From an uncultured Oscillospiraceae bacterium (lineage in GTDB: Bacteria; Bacillota; Clostridia; Oscillospirales; Oscillospiraceae): 11,781 bases of DNA. The position numbers and the translations under genes were made by a program. Positions within the stretch are counted from its first letter, which is position 1. Each line of letters starts with the position of its first letter. Below the pieces are notes generated by a model that saw nothing but the letters and a program-made list of their open reading frames with translations, was not told the DNA's origin and ran no database searches. The DNA is taken from positions 1-11,781 of the forward strand of contig CAUFAM010000015.1 of assembly GCA_959022875.1 (NCBI GenBank), given 5' to 3'. Positions 1 through 6,296 of the stretch are shown one piece after another.

Positions 1-146
1 CGTTTTAACCTTTCTATGATTGAAATATTGTTTCGCTGCTCGTTGGCGTTGCCCTCGGAGAAGGAGAGCACTCTGCGGCTCTGGAAGAGGGCGAAGAGGA
101 GGGCGGCCAGGGCCCCGGCAAGTCCGATCCAGAAGAATTGATCCAT
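1..146 (-). CDS. hppA: Probable membrane-bound ion-pumping pyrophosphatase (HppA), N-terminal fragment
   Basis: Only 48 codons lie in the window, starting at the ATG at 146 and reading off the left edge. The start is supported by AAGGAG 11 nt upstream. The peptide begins MDQFFWIGLAGALAALLFAL, a hydrophobic first helix, and continues QSRRVLSFSEGN. Helix plus SEG(T/N) is how clostridial membrane pyrophosphatases begin; in this family the next residues are normally like ERMKEIA with a GA-rich segment following. HppA couples pyrophosphate hydrolysis to Na+ or H+ pumping across the cytoplasmic membrane. Here the residues after SEGN (ANEQRNNISIIERLK) do not look like the family, and the DNA of positions 1-45 falls to about 36% GC while the rest of the fragment is GC-rich. 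The gene may therefore be broken, or the sequence may be joined wrongly at about position 45-55. The identification rests on a short N-terminus recalled from the family, so it is moderate. Confidence 0.5.
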   Translation of the reverse strand, partial: MDQFFWIGLAGALAALLFALFQSRRVLSFSEGNANEQRNNISIIERLK

Positions 147-224
147 GGTTTTACACGCTCCTTAACGCTGCCGGAAGTCATAATAACCAAATAATATGCC
201 GTTCCGGCTGGATTATATGTGAAT

Positions 225-252
225 ATTTTACCACAATCTAGAAGAAATGCAA
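225..252 (-). promoter_or_regulatory. Putative promoter for the hppA-like gene
   Basis: On the minus strand, TTGCAT (247-252) lies 16 bp from TAAAAT (225-230), and TGG directly precedes the -10, giving an extended -10 box. The region is AT-rich and sits about 80 bp upstream of the ATG at 146. A perfect TATAAT (212-217) lies just downstream but has no convincing -35. The -35 is weak (3 of 6), so confidence is moderate. The whole gap 147-399 otherwise holds only this promoter and the trkH terminator. Confidence 0.4.
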
Positions 253-352
253 GAACAGAATGAACTCCCGTAAAATATCAGGCACTTTACCCCCCGGCCT
301 TTGAAATAGAAAGAAAAAAATAGCCTGTGCAAAAAATTATTCAGAATAGAAA

Positions 353-380
353 AAAGCCCCCTCCGCCGGGAGGGGGCTTT
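353..380 (-). terminator. Rho-independent terminator of the trk operon
   Basis: A perfect 12-bp stem (AAAGCCCCCTCC paired with GGAGGGGGCTTT) closes a GCCG loop. Read on the minus strand it is followed by TTTTTTCTATTC, a proper U-tract. It begins 20 nt after the trkH stop codon, so it ends the trkA-trkH transcript and insulates the hppA-like gene further left. Confidence 0.92.
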
Positions 381-399
381 AGTGCAAATAGACAAAGGC

Positions 400-1839
400 T
401 CAGGTTCTGCGCCAGGCGGTGGGGCTGAAGAGAATAAGGATGGGGAAAATCTCCAGACGTCCGGCGATCATGCACAGGGACATCACGCCCTTGGACAGGG
501 CGGAGAAGGAGGAGAAGTTGCCCGTGGGGCCGATGAGCTCCAGACCGGGGCCCACGTTGCTCACGCAGGTGAGGGAGGCGCTGAAGGAGACGGCAAAGGT
601 GTTTCCGTCCAGGGAAATGATCAGGGCAGCGCCGAAGACCAGCAGAACATACCCGCCCACAAAGACCAGCAGGGAGTGGAGGGTGTCCTCGCCCACCACC
701 TTTCCGTCCAGCTTGACCACCTCCACCGCACGGGGGTGGGTGACCCGGTGCAGCTCCCGGCGGATGGAGCGCAGCAGCACCAGAATACGGGAACACTTGA
801 TGCCGCCGCCGGTAGACCCCGCGCAGGCACCGCAGAACATGATCAGAATGAGGATCATCTGGGAGAACTTGGGCCAGAGCACATAGTCCGCCGTGGCAAA
901 TCCGGTGGTGGAGATGATGGAGGCCACCTGGAACACGGCGTAGCGCAGGCTTTCCCACACGCTGGTGTAGAGGCCCAGGTTGGCAAAGGTAATCAGGCCC
1001 GTGGCAAGCAGCACCACGATGCAGAAAAAGCGCAGCTCATCGCTCCCCAGGGCCTCCTTCCACCGGCGGGTGAGCAGGAGGAAGTAGACGGCAAAGTTCA
1101 GGGAGAAGAGGAGGATGAACACGGTAATGATCATCTCAATGGCCACGCTGCCGTAAGCGCCCACGCTGGCGTTGCGGTTGGAGAAGCCGCCGGTGCCGGC
1201 GGAGGAGAAAGCGTGGATGAAACAGTCGTAGAGGGGCATGCCTGCCAGCTTCAAACACACGATCTCCAGGGCGGTGAGGGCAAAGTACATGCTGTACAGG
1301 ATTTTGGAGGTCTGGGACTGCTTGGGCACCAGCTTGGAAAAGACGGGGCCGGGGGTTTCCGCCTGGGTGAGATAATGGGAGCGGATGCCCATGGTAGGTA
1401 CGATTGCAGTGGCCAGCACCAGCACGCCCATGCCCCCCAGCCAGTGGGTGAAGGAACGCCAGAAGAGGATGCCCTTGGGCAGGGATTCAATGTCCGTCAG
1501 GATGGAGGCACCGGTGGTGGTAAAGCCGGAGCAGGACTCAAAGATGCAGTCCATGGGGGTGGCAAAATAGCCGCAGAACAGGAAGGGCAGGGAGCCGGCA
1601 AGTCCGGTGATGATCCAGATCAGGCCCACGGAAATAAAGCCTTCCCGGGTAAAGAACTGCCGGTTGTGGCAGGGGAGGGCGGACAGCCCCAGGCCGCACA
1701 GGGCCATAATGGCGATGGTCAGCAGAAAGGGGGTAGGGTCCTCCCGGTATAAAAGGGCCACCATCAGCGGCAGCACCAGGGCCACAGACTCCACCAGAAG
1801 AATCCGGCCCACCAGCTTCAAGACCAGTTTAATGTTCAT
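400..1839 (-). CDS. trkH: Trk/Ktr potassium uptake channel subunit TrkH
   Basis: A 479-aa integral membrane protein of the TrkH/TrkG/KtrB superfamily, which forms the K+ pathway gated by the cytoplasmic TrkA ring. The four selectivity-filter loops are all visible: TTTGAS (107-112), SAGTGGF (213-219), STTGFA (310-315) and SNVGPG (427-432). GSTGGGIK (341-348), the conserved glycine-rich segment after the third pore repeat, is also present. Length matches the family (about 480 aa). The ATG overlaps the trkA stop codon as ATGA (1836-1839), which implies translational coupling and co-expression of channel and gate. A strong terminator follows the stop. No damage is seen. Specificity (K+ versus K+/Na+, coupling ion) cannot be read from the sequence; the filter glycines argue for K+. 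Confidence 0.95.
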   Translation of the reverse strand: MNIKLVLKLVGRILLVESVALVLPLMVALLYREDPTPFLLTIAIMALCGLGLSALPCHNRQFFTREGFISVGLIWIITGLAGSLPFLFCGYFATPMDCIFESCSGFTTTGASILTDIESLPKGILFWRSFTHWLGGMGVLVLATAIVPTMGIRSHYLTQAETPGPVFSKLVPKQSQTSKILYSMYFALTALEIVCLKLAGMPLYDCFIHAFSSAGTGGFSNRNASVGAYGSVAIEMIITVFILLFSLNFAVYFLLLTRRWKEALGSDELRFFCIVVLLATGLITFANLGLYTSVWESLRYAVFQVASIISTTGFATADYVLWPKFSQMILILIMFCGACAGSTGGGIKCSRILVLLRSIRRELHRVTHPRAVEVVKLDGKVVGEDTLHSLLVFVGGYVLLVFGAALIISLDGNTFAVSFSASLTCVSNVGPGLELIGPTGNFSSFSALSKGVMSLCMIAGRLEIFPILILFSPTAWRRT

Positions 1840-3236
1840 GCCCCAGTGCCTCCTGAGGGGACCACAAAGCCCGAGTCATCCTCATAGATGTCGTTCAGGT
1901 CCAGAATGCCGCCCCCGCGGGCAATGATGATGACGGAATCATCTTCCTGAAGATAAGAGGAGCCTTCGGGGATGATGATTTCGCTGCCCCGGACGATGAC
2001 GGCCAGCAGAACCTCCGGCTTAAGCCGCAGATCCTTCAGGGGGGTGCCCAGGTGGTGGGTGTTGGGGCCCACGGTAAACTCCATGGCCTCCGCCGCGCCG
2101 TCGGCAATGCGGTGCAGGGAGTTCATAACGCTGCCCTGGGAATTTTCCATCCCGCGCACCCGGTGGAGGATGTGGGAGGCGGTGATGAATTTGGGGGAGA
2201 TCACGCTGTCCAGACCCAGGGAGCGGACAATGCCGGCGTAGTTCTGGCGGTTACACTTGGTGACCACCTTGGGAAGTCCCTTCTGCATGGCGTACAGGGA
2301 GATGATGAGGTTGTCCTCGTCCCGGTCGGTGAGGGCCACGAAGGCATCGGAGTTGGCAAAATTCTCCGAGTCCAGCACCTCCGAGTCGGTTCCGTCCCCG
2401 CAGATGACCACCGCGGAGGGGAAGCGCTCGCTGATCAGGCGGCAGCGATCCTCGCAGCGCTCTATGATTTTGAAGCGGATGCCTGCCGAGGAGAGAAGCT
2501 TGGCCAGATACATGGAGACCTTGCCTCCGCCTACCAGGAAGACCTGCTTCACCTTGGGGGCGTAGCGGCCCAGCAGATGGAAAAACTGATCGAGACCATC
2601 GGGCTGTCCCACCAAGTAGAGCTTGTCACCGCTCTGGGGGACATAGGAGCCGTTTGGAATAAAGACCTTGCCGTCCCGGTCGGCTGCGCAGAACAGCAGC
2701 GAGAGCTTTTTGACCTGGGGGGAGAGGGTGTGGATGGGCTTGCCCACCAGGAAGTCACCCTCCTGCAGGCGCACACCCATCAGCTCCACACGGCCCCGGC
2801 AGAAGGTCTCGATGTTGGCGGCGGCAGGGAAGCGCAGCAGACGGAAAATCTCAATGGCGGTGGCGTTTTCGGGGTTGATGACCATGTCGATTTTCAGATT
2901 GCGGCGCAACTCGGCCAGACTGCTGGTGTACTCGGGGTTACGGATGCGGGCGATGGTATAACCGGCGCCCAGGCTTTTGGCAGTGAGGCAGCAGACCATG
3001 TTCACCTCGTCAGAGTTAGTGGCGGCTACCAGCAGGTCGGCATTGCCTACTCCGGCTTCCCGCAGGGAGGCGATGGACACACCGTTGCCCCGGACAGTCA
3101 TGATGTCCAGCTGGTCTCCCGCACGGCGCAGAATCGCCTCGCTTTGGTCCACAATGGTGATGTTGTGCTCCTCAAGCACCAACTGTTCGGCCAGGGAGAA
3201 GCCCACCTTTCCGCAGCCTACAATTACGATATCCAT
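1836..3236 (-). CDS. trkA: Trk system potassium uptake regulatory protein TrkA
   Basis: A 466-aa cytoplasmic protein with the duplicated RCK_N/RCK_C layout of full-length TrkA. The first Rossmann domain opens with VGCGKVG (GxGxxG at 7-12), with an acidic residue at the end of strand 2 (D30). An RCK_C-like half follows at about 140-225. The second Rossmann domain opens with LVGGGKVS (236-241, serine replacing the last glycine) with E259 in the acidic position. The second RCK_C follows to the C-terminus. TrkA binds nucleotide (NAD(H) or ATP/ADP) and gates TrkH, which is encoded immediately downstream with a 4-nt overlap. The start at 3236 is backed by AAGGA 11 nt upstream. The upstream exported-protein gene ends 47 nt away with no terminator between, so one transcript may cover all three. 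Confidence 0.95.
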   Translation of the reverse strand: MDIVIVGCGKVGFSLAEQLVLEEHNITIVDQSEAILRRAGDQLDIMTVRGNGVSIASLREAGVGNADLLVAATNSDEVNMVCCLTAKSLGAGYTIARIRNPEYTSSLAELRRNLKIDMVINPENATAIEIFRLLRFPAAANIETFCRGRVELMGVRLQEGDFLVGKPIHTLSPQVKKLSLLFCAADRDGKVFIPNGSYVPQSGDKLYLVGQPDGLDQFFHLLGRYAPKVKQVFLVGGGKVSMYLAKLLSSAGIRFKIIERCEDRCRLISERFPSAVVICGDGTDSEVLDSENFANSDAFVALTDRDEDNLIISLYAMQKGLPKVVTKCNRQNYAGIVRSLGLDSVISPKFITASHILHRVRGMENSQGSVMNSLHRIADGAAEAMEFTVGPNTHHLGTPLKDLRLKPEVLLAVIVRGSEIIIPEGSSYLQEDDSVIIIARGGGILDLNDIYEDDSGFVVPSGGTGA

Positions 3237-3283
3237 CTCTCAGGAAATCCTTTCTATCTTAAATTAAATTGTGGGATGATGTA

Positions 3284-4000
3284 TTAAACGGTCCACTCAC
3301 CATGGACGATCCCAACCAGCATCCACCCGGAATCCTCCAGGGTGAAGACCAGCTTCAGGGAAGACCAATCGAGACCGTCGTTTTGAGGGTCGGCGCTGGG
3401 CAGACAGAAGTCCACAAAGCGGCAGCCGGGGTATTCCTCGGTGAGGTTTTCCAGGGCATTGCCGGTGGTGATGATTTGATCTACCCCGATGACGGTGGCC
3501 TGTGTGTAGTCAGTGTTGTACACATACCGGGCAAAATACTGCTCCATGGTCATCTTGATGGGATTGCCCCGGCCATCCTCAAATCCCCAGGTGTACAGGT
3601 TCTTGTCTTTGGAGAGAGCTTGTACTTGGGCGGGGGTAAAGGTGAGGTCAGAATCAAAGTTTACGGTGGAATAGGGGGTGAAGGTAACGCCCCGGGTGGG
3701 ATGAACATATTTGGAGAGGGTTGAGTAGTCCTTCTGCCGCAGGGCCTGATTGACGATGCAGGCGGTGTTGAGAAGAGGGAAGTTATCCCCGGGGATGGGG
3801 GTGGCCGAGCTGGAACCGGAAGAGGAAGACGCGGAGCCGGAACCGGAGCCGGAGCCAGCCGGCTCCAGGTTGGTAAAGGTCATGGTGCCAACGTCTGCGG
3901 TGGCGTGCTTTTCGAAAGTCCAGTCGATGGGAACCAGTACACCGATCAGCAGGCCGATGAGCAGACAGAGAATACAGGGAAAAAGCAGGGAACGTTTCAT
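3284..4000 (-). CDS. Exported or membrane-anchored protein of unknown function upstream of trkA
   Basis: A 238-aa protein. I chose the ATG at 4000 because AGGAGG sits 6 nt upstream and it is directly followed by Lys-Arg and a hydrophobic helix; a longer in-frame start at 4105 lies upstream of the promoter. Residues 5-24 are a signal anchor (CILCLLIGLLIGVL, no clear lipobox). A low-complexity Gly/Ser/Ala linker follows at about 48-66, encoded by a short CCGGAG-type repeat. The globular domain at about 70-238 carries NQALRQKDYSTLSKYVHPTRGVTF in its first part and ends LKLVFTLEDSGWMLVGIVHGEWTV. The LXXYVHPxxGVxFxPY pattern recurs in clostridial lipoproteins of unknown role, and the terminal strand resembles NTF2/SnoaL-like folds. 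That fold assignment is inference. It lies 47 nt upstream of trkA on the same strand, so a link to K+ uptake or osmotic stress is possible but unproven. Confidence 0.8.
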   Translation of the reverse strand: MKRSLLFPCILCLLIGLLIGVLVPIDWTFEKHATADVGTMTFTNLEPAGSGSGSGSASSSSGSSSATPIPGDNFPLLNTACIVNQALRQKDYSTLSKYVHPTRGVTFTPYSTVNFDSDLTFTPAQVQALSKDKNLYTWGFEDGRGNPIKMTMEQYFARYVYNTDYTQATVIGVDQIITTGNALENLTEEYPGCRFVDFCLPSADPQNDGLDWSSLKLVFTLEDSGWMLVGIVHGEWTV

Positions 4001-4064
4001 GGTTTGCCTCCTAGTAGGGGGTAAAAGGGAAAAAATCCCGTTGTTGTCTGATAGGGTGACCATT

Positions 4065-4093
4065 ATTATACAATAAGACAGTCCTATATGCAA
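4065..4093 (-). promoter_or_regulatory. Sigma-A type promoter for the exported-protein/trkA/trkH cluster
   Basis: Minus strand TTGCAT (4088-4093), a 17-bp spacer, then a perfect TATAAT (4065-4070). It lies 65 bp upstream of the ATG at 4000. No terminator or second clear promoter is seen between this site and trkH, so it may drive the three genes together. Confidence 0.75.
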
Positions 4094-4141
4094 GTATTCC
4101 CTCAAAATGCATAGAAGATCTGAACACGAGTGGGAGTTTCC

Positions 4142-4170
4142 TTGTGAAAATAGAAAAGTTGTGGTATGCT
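4142..4170 (+). promoter_or_regulatory. Extended -10 promoter of the uridine phosphorylase gene
   Basis: TTGTGA (4142-4147), 17-bp spacer, TATGCT (4165-4170), with TGG directly before the -10. It lies 49 bp upstream of the chosen ATG at 4220 and is divergent from the promoter at 4065-4093. A longer in-frame ATG at 4166 lies inside this -10 and so cannot be the start. Confidence 0.7.
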
Positions 4171-4219
4171 TAGGACAAATTCAACCCCCCTTCGGGGCGG
4201 AGAGACAGGAGGCAGAGCC

Positions 4220-4993
4220 ATGAACGAGCAGCAGCGTGACAGACAGTTTCATATCCAGTGTGCCCGGGGCGAGGTGGGGCACTACTGTATTCTTCCCGGG
4301 GATCCGGGCCGGTGTGAGGCCATTGCAAAGTACTTTGACGAGCCGGTGCATGTCCAGTCCAACCGGGAGTACACCACCTATACGGGAAAGCTCCTGGGGG
4401 AGAAGGTAAGCGTAGTCTCCACGGGCATTGGCGGCCCCTCGGCGGCCATCGCCATGGAGGAGCTGTGCAACATCGGGGTGCACACCTTCATCCGGGTGGG
4501 CACCTGCGGGGGCATCGAGCTGGGGGTGCAGAGCGGCGATGTGGTGGTGGCCACCGGTGCCGTCCGTATGGAGGGCACCAGCCGGGAGTATGCCCCCATC
4601 GAGTGGCCTGCCGTCCCGGATTTTCAGGTGACCTGCGCCCTGGCGACCGCCTGCCAGCGCATGGGCCTGTCCTGGCACGCGGGGGTGGTCCAGTGCAAGG
4701 ATTCCTTCTACGGCCAGCATTCTCCCGGCCGTATGCCGGTGAGCGGGGAGCTGCTGGCAAAGTGGGAGGCCTGGAAGCGCCTGGGGGTGCTGGCCAGCGA
4801 GATGGAGTCCGCCGCCCTCTTTGCCGTGGCCGCCTCCCGGCGGGTGCGGTGCGGCTCGGTGTTCCATGTGATCTGGAACCAGGAGCGGGAGAAGGCGGGG
4901 CTTGACCAGAAGGAGTCCCACGACACCGACGCCGCCATCCGGGCGGGGGTGGAGGCCCTGAAGCTGCTCATCCTGAAGGATCTGGAGAAATAA
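4220..4993 (+). CDS. udp: Uridine phosphorylase (nucleoside phosphorylase family)
   Basis: A 257-aa cytoplasmic enzyme, close to the 253 aa of E. coli Udp. It would cleave uridine with phosphate to uracil and ribose-1-phosphate for pyrimidine salvage. Family marks in order: LPGDPGR (25-31, phosphate-binding loop), NREYTTYTG (48-56), STGIGGPSAAIAMEEL (67-82), IRVGTCGG (91-98, phosphate and ribose site), APIEWPAVPDF (125-135) and ASEMESAALF (192-201, the ribose-binding glutamate motif). Each aligns by eye with the corresponding Udp segment, including PSxxIAxEEL and the PLEFPAV-like stretch, more closely than with PNP or MTA nucleosidase. The start at 4220 has AGGAGG 7 nt upstream. It is a single-gene unit with its own promoter and terminator. 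Exact substrate preference among uridine, thymidine and deoxyuridine cannot be told. Confidence 0.9.
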   Translation: MNEQQRDRQFHIQCARGEVGHYCILPGDPGRCEAIAKYFDEPVHVQSNREYTTYTGKLLGEKVSVVSTGIGGPSAAIAMEELCNIGVHTFIRVGTCGGIELGVQSGDVVVATGAVRMEGTSREYAPIEWPAVPDFQVTCALATACQRMGLSWHAGVVQCKDSFYGQHSPGRMPVSGELLAKWEAWKRLGVLASEMESAALFAVAASRRVRCGSVFHVIWNQEREKAGLDQKESHDTDAAIRAGVEALKLLILKDLEK

Positions 4994-4999
4994 TCCACC

Positions 5000-5028
5000 A
5001 TGGGAGCCTGAACAGGCTCCCATTTTCT
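5000..5028 (+). terminator. Rho-independent terminator after udp
   Basis: ATGGGAGCCTG and CAGGCTCCCAT form an 11-bp perfect stem with a 2-nt AA centre (in practice a 4-nt loop), followed by TTTTCTT. It starts 7 nt after the udp stop and ends just before the promoter of the next operon. Confidence 0.9.
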
Positions 5029-5037
5029 TAAGAAAAT

Positions 5038-5058
5038 AATTATTGACAAACAATAATT
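5038..5058 (+). promoter_or_regulatory. Operator-like palindrome 1, overlapping the -35 box
   Basis: AATTATTG and CAATAATT form a perfect 8-bp inverted repeat around ACAAA, centred at 5048. The -35 TTGACA (5043-5048) lies inside it. It is the partner of the palindrome at 5080-5100. Confidence 0.7.
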
Positions 5059-5071
5059 TGCTTGGTATGCT
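5043..5071 (+). promoter_or_regulatory. Strong promoter of the membrane protein/HTH/exported protein operon
   Basis: Consensus TTGACA (5043-5048), 17-bp spacer, TATGCT (5066-5071) with TGG directly before it, the same extended -10 (TGGTATGCT) as the udp promoter. The expected transcript start is near 5078. The ATG of the first gene is at 5112. Operator-like palindromes cover the -35 and the first transcribed bases. Confidence 0.85.
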
Positions 5072-5079
5072 CAAGGTGA

Positions 5080-5100
5080 AATTATTGTTTCTCGATAATT
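5080..5100 (+). promoter_or_regulatory. Operator-like palindrome 2, at the transcript start
   Basis: AATTATTG and CGATAATT around TTTCT form an inverted repeat with one mismatch, centred at 5090. With flanking bases the arms extend to AAATTATTG and CGATAATTT. It has the same half-site and the same 5-bp centre as palindrome 1, exactly 42 bp (four helical turns) away, so both would face the same side of the DNA. Confidence 0.7.
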
Positions 5101-5111
5101 TGGAGGGCGCT

Positions 5112-6047
5112 ATGAAACAGAAACTTTGGATGGTTCCCGCCGGGGCGGCATTGGGCCTTGGGTGTGGCGGATTGGTACTTACCTTGGGGGGCGGGAATTT
5201 GAAGAGCCTGTCCGCTCCCTTCTTCGTCCTGGGGGAGGGGCTGCGCAGGCTGTCGCTGTCCGGATTCTGGGGCAATCTGGCGGCCTGGGGGATCGTGCTG
5301 CTGCTGTCGGCGCTGCCCCTGCTGGCTTTGGTTCTGATGGGAGGGCAGCGCCGGGCAGTGGACGAGTGGCTGCTGGGGCTCATGTCCCCGGTGCTGCTGG
5401 TGAGCCTGTGGCTGCTGGTCAATCCCACCCACCTGGACTGGATGGTGCGGGATTTTTTCCCGGTGGCTGCCGGCTGGACGCTGCTGTCCCTGGGCCTTGC
5501 CTTTGTGGCGCTGAAGCTGCTGCGGTTCCTGGACGGGGCGCCCCGGGAGAAGCTGGCCCGGGCCTTTGAGGGGCTGCTCTATGTCTGCGCGGGCCTCACC
5601 GCCTTTGCCGCGGCCTATGGCCAGGTGCTCAATGGGGCCGGGCAGTGGGCCCAGGTGGTGGAGGGCAACACCGACCCGGGAAGCCTGACCCCGCTGATCA
5701 TCACGCTTCTTTGTGTGCTGAATGCCGCTCCGGGCCTGCTGTCCGCGCTGACCATGGCCTGGGGAGCGGTTCTGGCCGGGGAGCTGGGCCGGGAGGACTT
5801 TGGGGAGGAAGGGGTGGCCCTGTGTGAGCGCACCGCCCTGGCCTGCCGCACGGTGGCCCAGGCCACGGTGATGCTGGCGGTGTCCGGGAACCTCATCCAG
5901 CTGGCCCTGCTGGAGAAGCTGCACACCACCCACTTCTCCCTGACGCTGCCCCTGTTCTCCCTGGGCCTTTCGGCGGGGCTTATGCTTCTGTGCCGCCTGC
6001 TTCAGCGGGGGCGGGAGCTTCAGGAAGACAACGATTCGATTATATAA
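5112..6047 (+). CDS. Multi-pass membrane protein with DUF2975-like C-terminus
   Basis: A 311-aa, Leu/Ala/Gly-rich protein with about eight predicted membrane segments (roughly 8-26, 55-77, 86-104, 115-138, 152-172, 193-220, 245-266, 277-295). Between segments are short charged loops such as DGAPREKLAR (141-150) and GREDFGEEG (216-224). The end, LLQRGRELQEDNDSII, closely resembles the C-terminus of DUF2975 membrane proteins, which are normally about 150-170 aa and sit beside a YozG-type HTH gene, as here. The protein is about twice that length, so it may be a longer relative or a fusion. I chose the ATG at 5112 for its GGAGG ribosome site; an in-frame ATG at 5043 lies in the -35 box. The next gene starts 12 nt after the stop. 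Function unknown; it may be sensed or protected by, or work with, its operon partners. Confidence 0.85.
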   Translation: MKQKLWMVPAGAALGLGCGGLVLTLGGGNLKSLSAPFFVLGEGLRRLSLSGFWGNLAAWGIVLLLSALPLLALVLMGGQRRAVDEWLLGLMSPVLLVSLWLLVNPTHLDWMVRDFFPVAAGWTLLSLGLAFVALKLLRFLDGAPREKLARAFEGLLYVCAGLTAFAAAYGQVLNGAGQWAQVVEGNTDPGSLTPLIITLLCVLNAAPGLLSALTMAWGAVLAGELGREDFGEEGVALCERTALACRTVAQATVMLAVSGNLIQLALLEKLHTTHFSLTLPLFSLGLSAGLMLLCRLLQRGRELQEDNDSII

Positions 6048-6059
6048 GGAAGTGGAGCT

Positions 6060-6296
6060 ATGGCCATCCGGGTCATGTTGGGGGATCTGTTGAAGCAGCG
6101 GAGGATGACGTCCAAGGAGCTGTGTGCCAAGGTGGGCATTACCGAGGCCAACCTGTCCATCCTCCGCTCGGGCAAGGCCAGCGGTGTGCGGTTTCATACT
6201 ATCAACAAGATCTGCTACTATTTAAACTGTGACGTGGGGGACATCCTGCGTTTTGACGGACGATTGGAGGACGGCAATGAAGAACCTTTGGAGTAA
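6060..6296 (+). CDS. Small Cro/CI-type HTH regulator, YozG-like
   Basis: A 78-aa protein that is almost all one helix-turn-helix domain of the HTH_26/XRE type. Visible family marks are LLKQRRMTSKELCAKVGITEANLS, then ILRSGKASGVRFHTINKICYYL, then CDVGDILRF, the usual order of B. subtilis YozG and its relatives. A short acidic tail ends it. AAGGAA lies 8 nt before the ATG. It follows the membrane gene by 12 nt, and its last 20 nt overlap the start of the next gene, so the three are one translation unit. YozG-type proteins commonly pair with DUF2975 membrane proteins; their target is not known to me. It is the most economical candidate to bind the twin palindromes at the operon promoter (inference). 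Confidence 0.93.
   Translation: MAIRVMLGDLLKQRRMTSKELCAKVGITEANLSILRSGKASGVRFHTINKICYYLNCDVGDILRFDGRLEDGNEEPLE

Noticed and set aside
20..241. 73-codon plus-strand frame at the left edge
   Set aside because: Arg/Gly-rich antisense of the hppA-like start, running on through its promoter region; no ribosome site.
382..1752. 456-codon open frame on the plus strand opposite trkH
   Set aside because: Composition is Gly/Gln/His/Glu-rich with no hydrophobic core, the usual antisense shadow of a GC-rich membrane gene; trkH on the other strand has full family motifs.
2052..3287. 411-codon open frame on the plus strand opposite trkA
   Set aside because: Antisense shadow rich in Gly, His, Val and Gln; trkA is unambiguous on the minus strand and no ribosome site supports this frame.
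3808..3867. Short tandem-like repeat of CCGGAG/CCGGAA units
   Set aside because: It encodes the Gly/Ser linker of the exported protein and is simple codon reiteration, not a CRISPR or mobile repeat.
4184..4198. Small CCCC-ttc-GGGG hairpin in the udp leader
   Set aside because: Four or five GC pairs without a U-tract or alternative fold; too small to call a riboswitch or attenuator.
4181..5428. 415-codon open frame on the minus strand opposite udp and the membrane gene
   Set aside because: It spans two genes, a terminator and a promoter with no domain; both plus-strand genes are well supported.
5082..6197. 371-codon minus-strand frame opposite the membrane protein gene
   Set aside because: Gln/His/Pro/Gly-rich low-complexity product typical of an antisense frame to a Leu/Ala-rich membrane protein.
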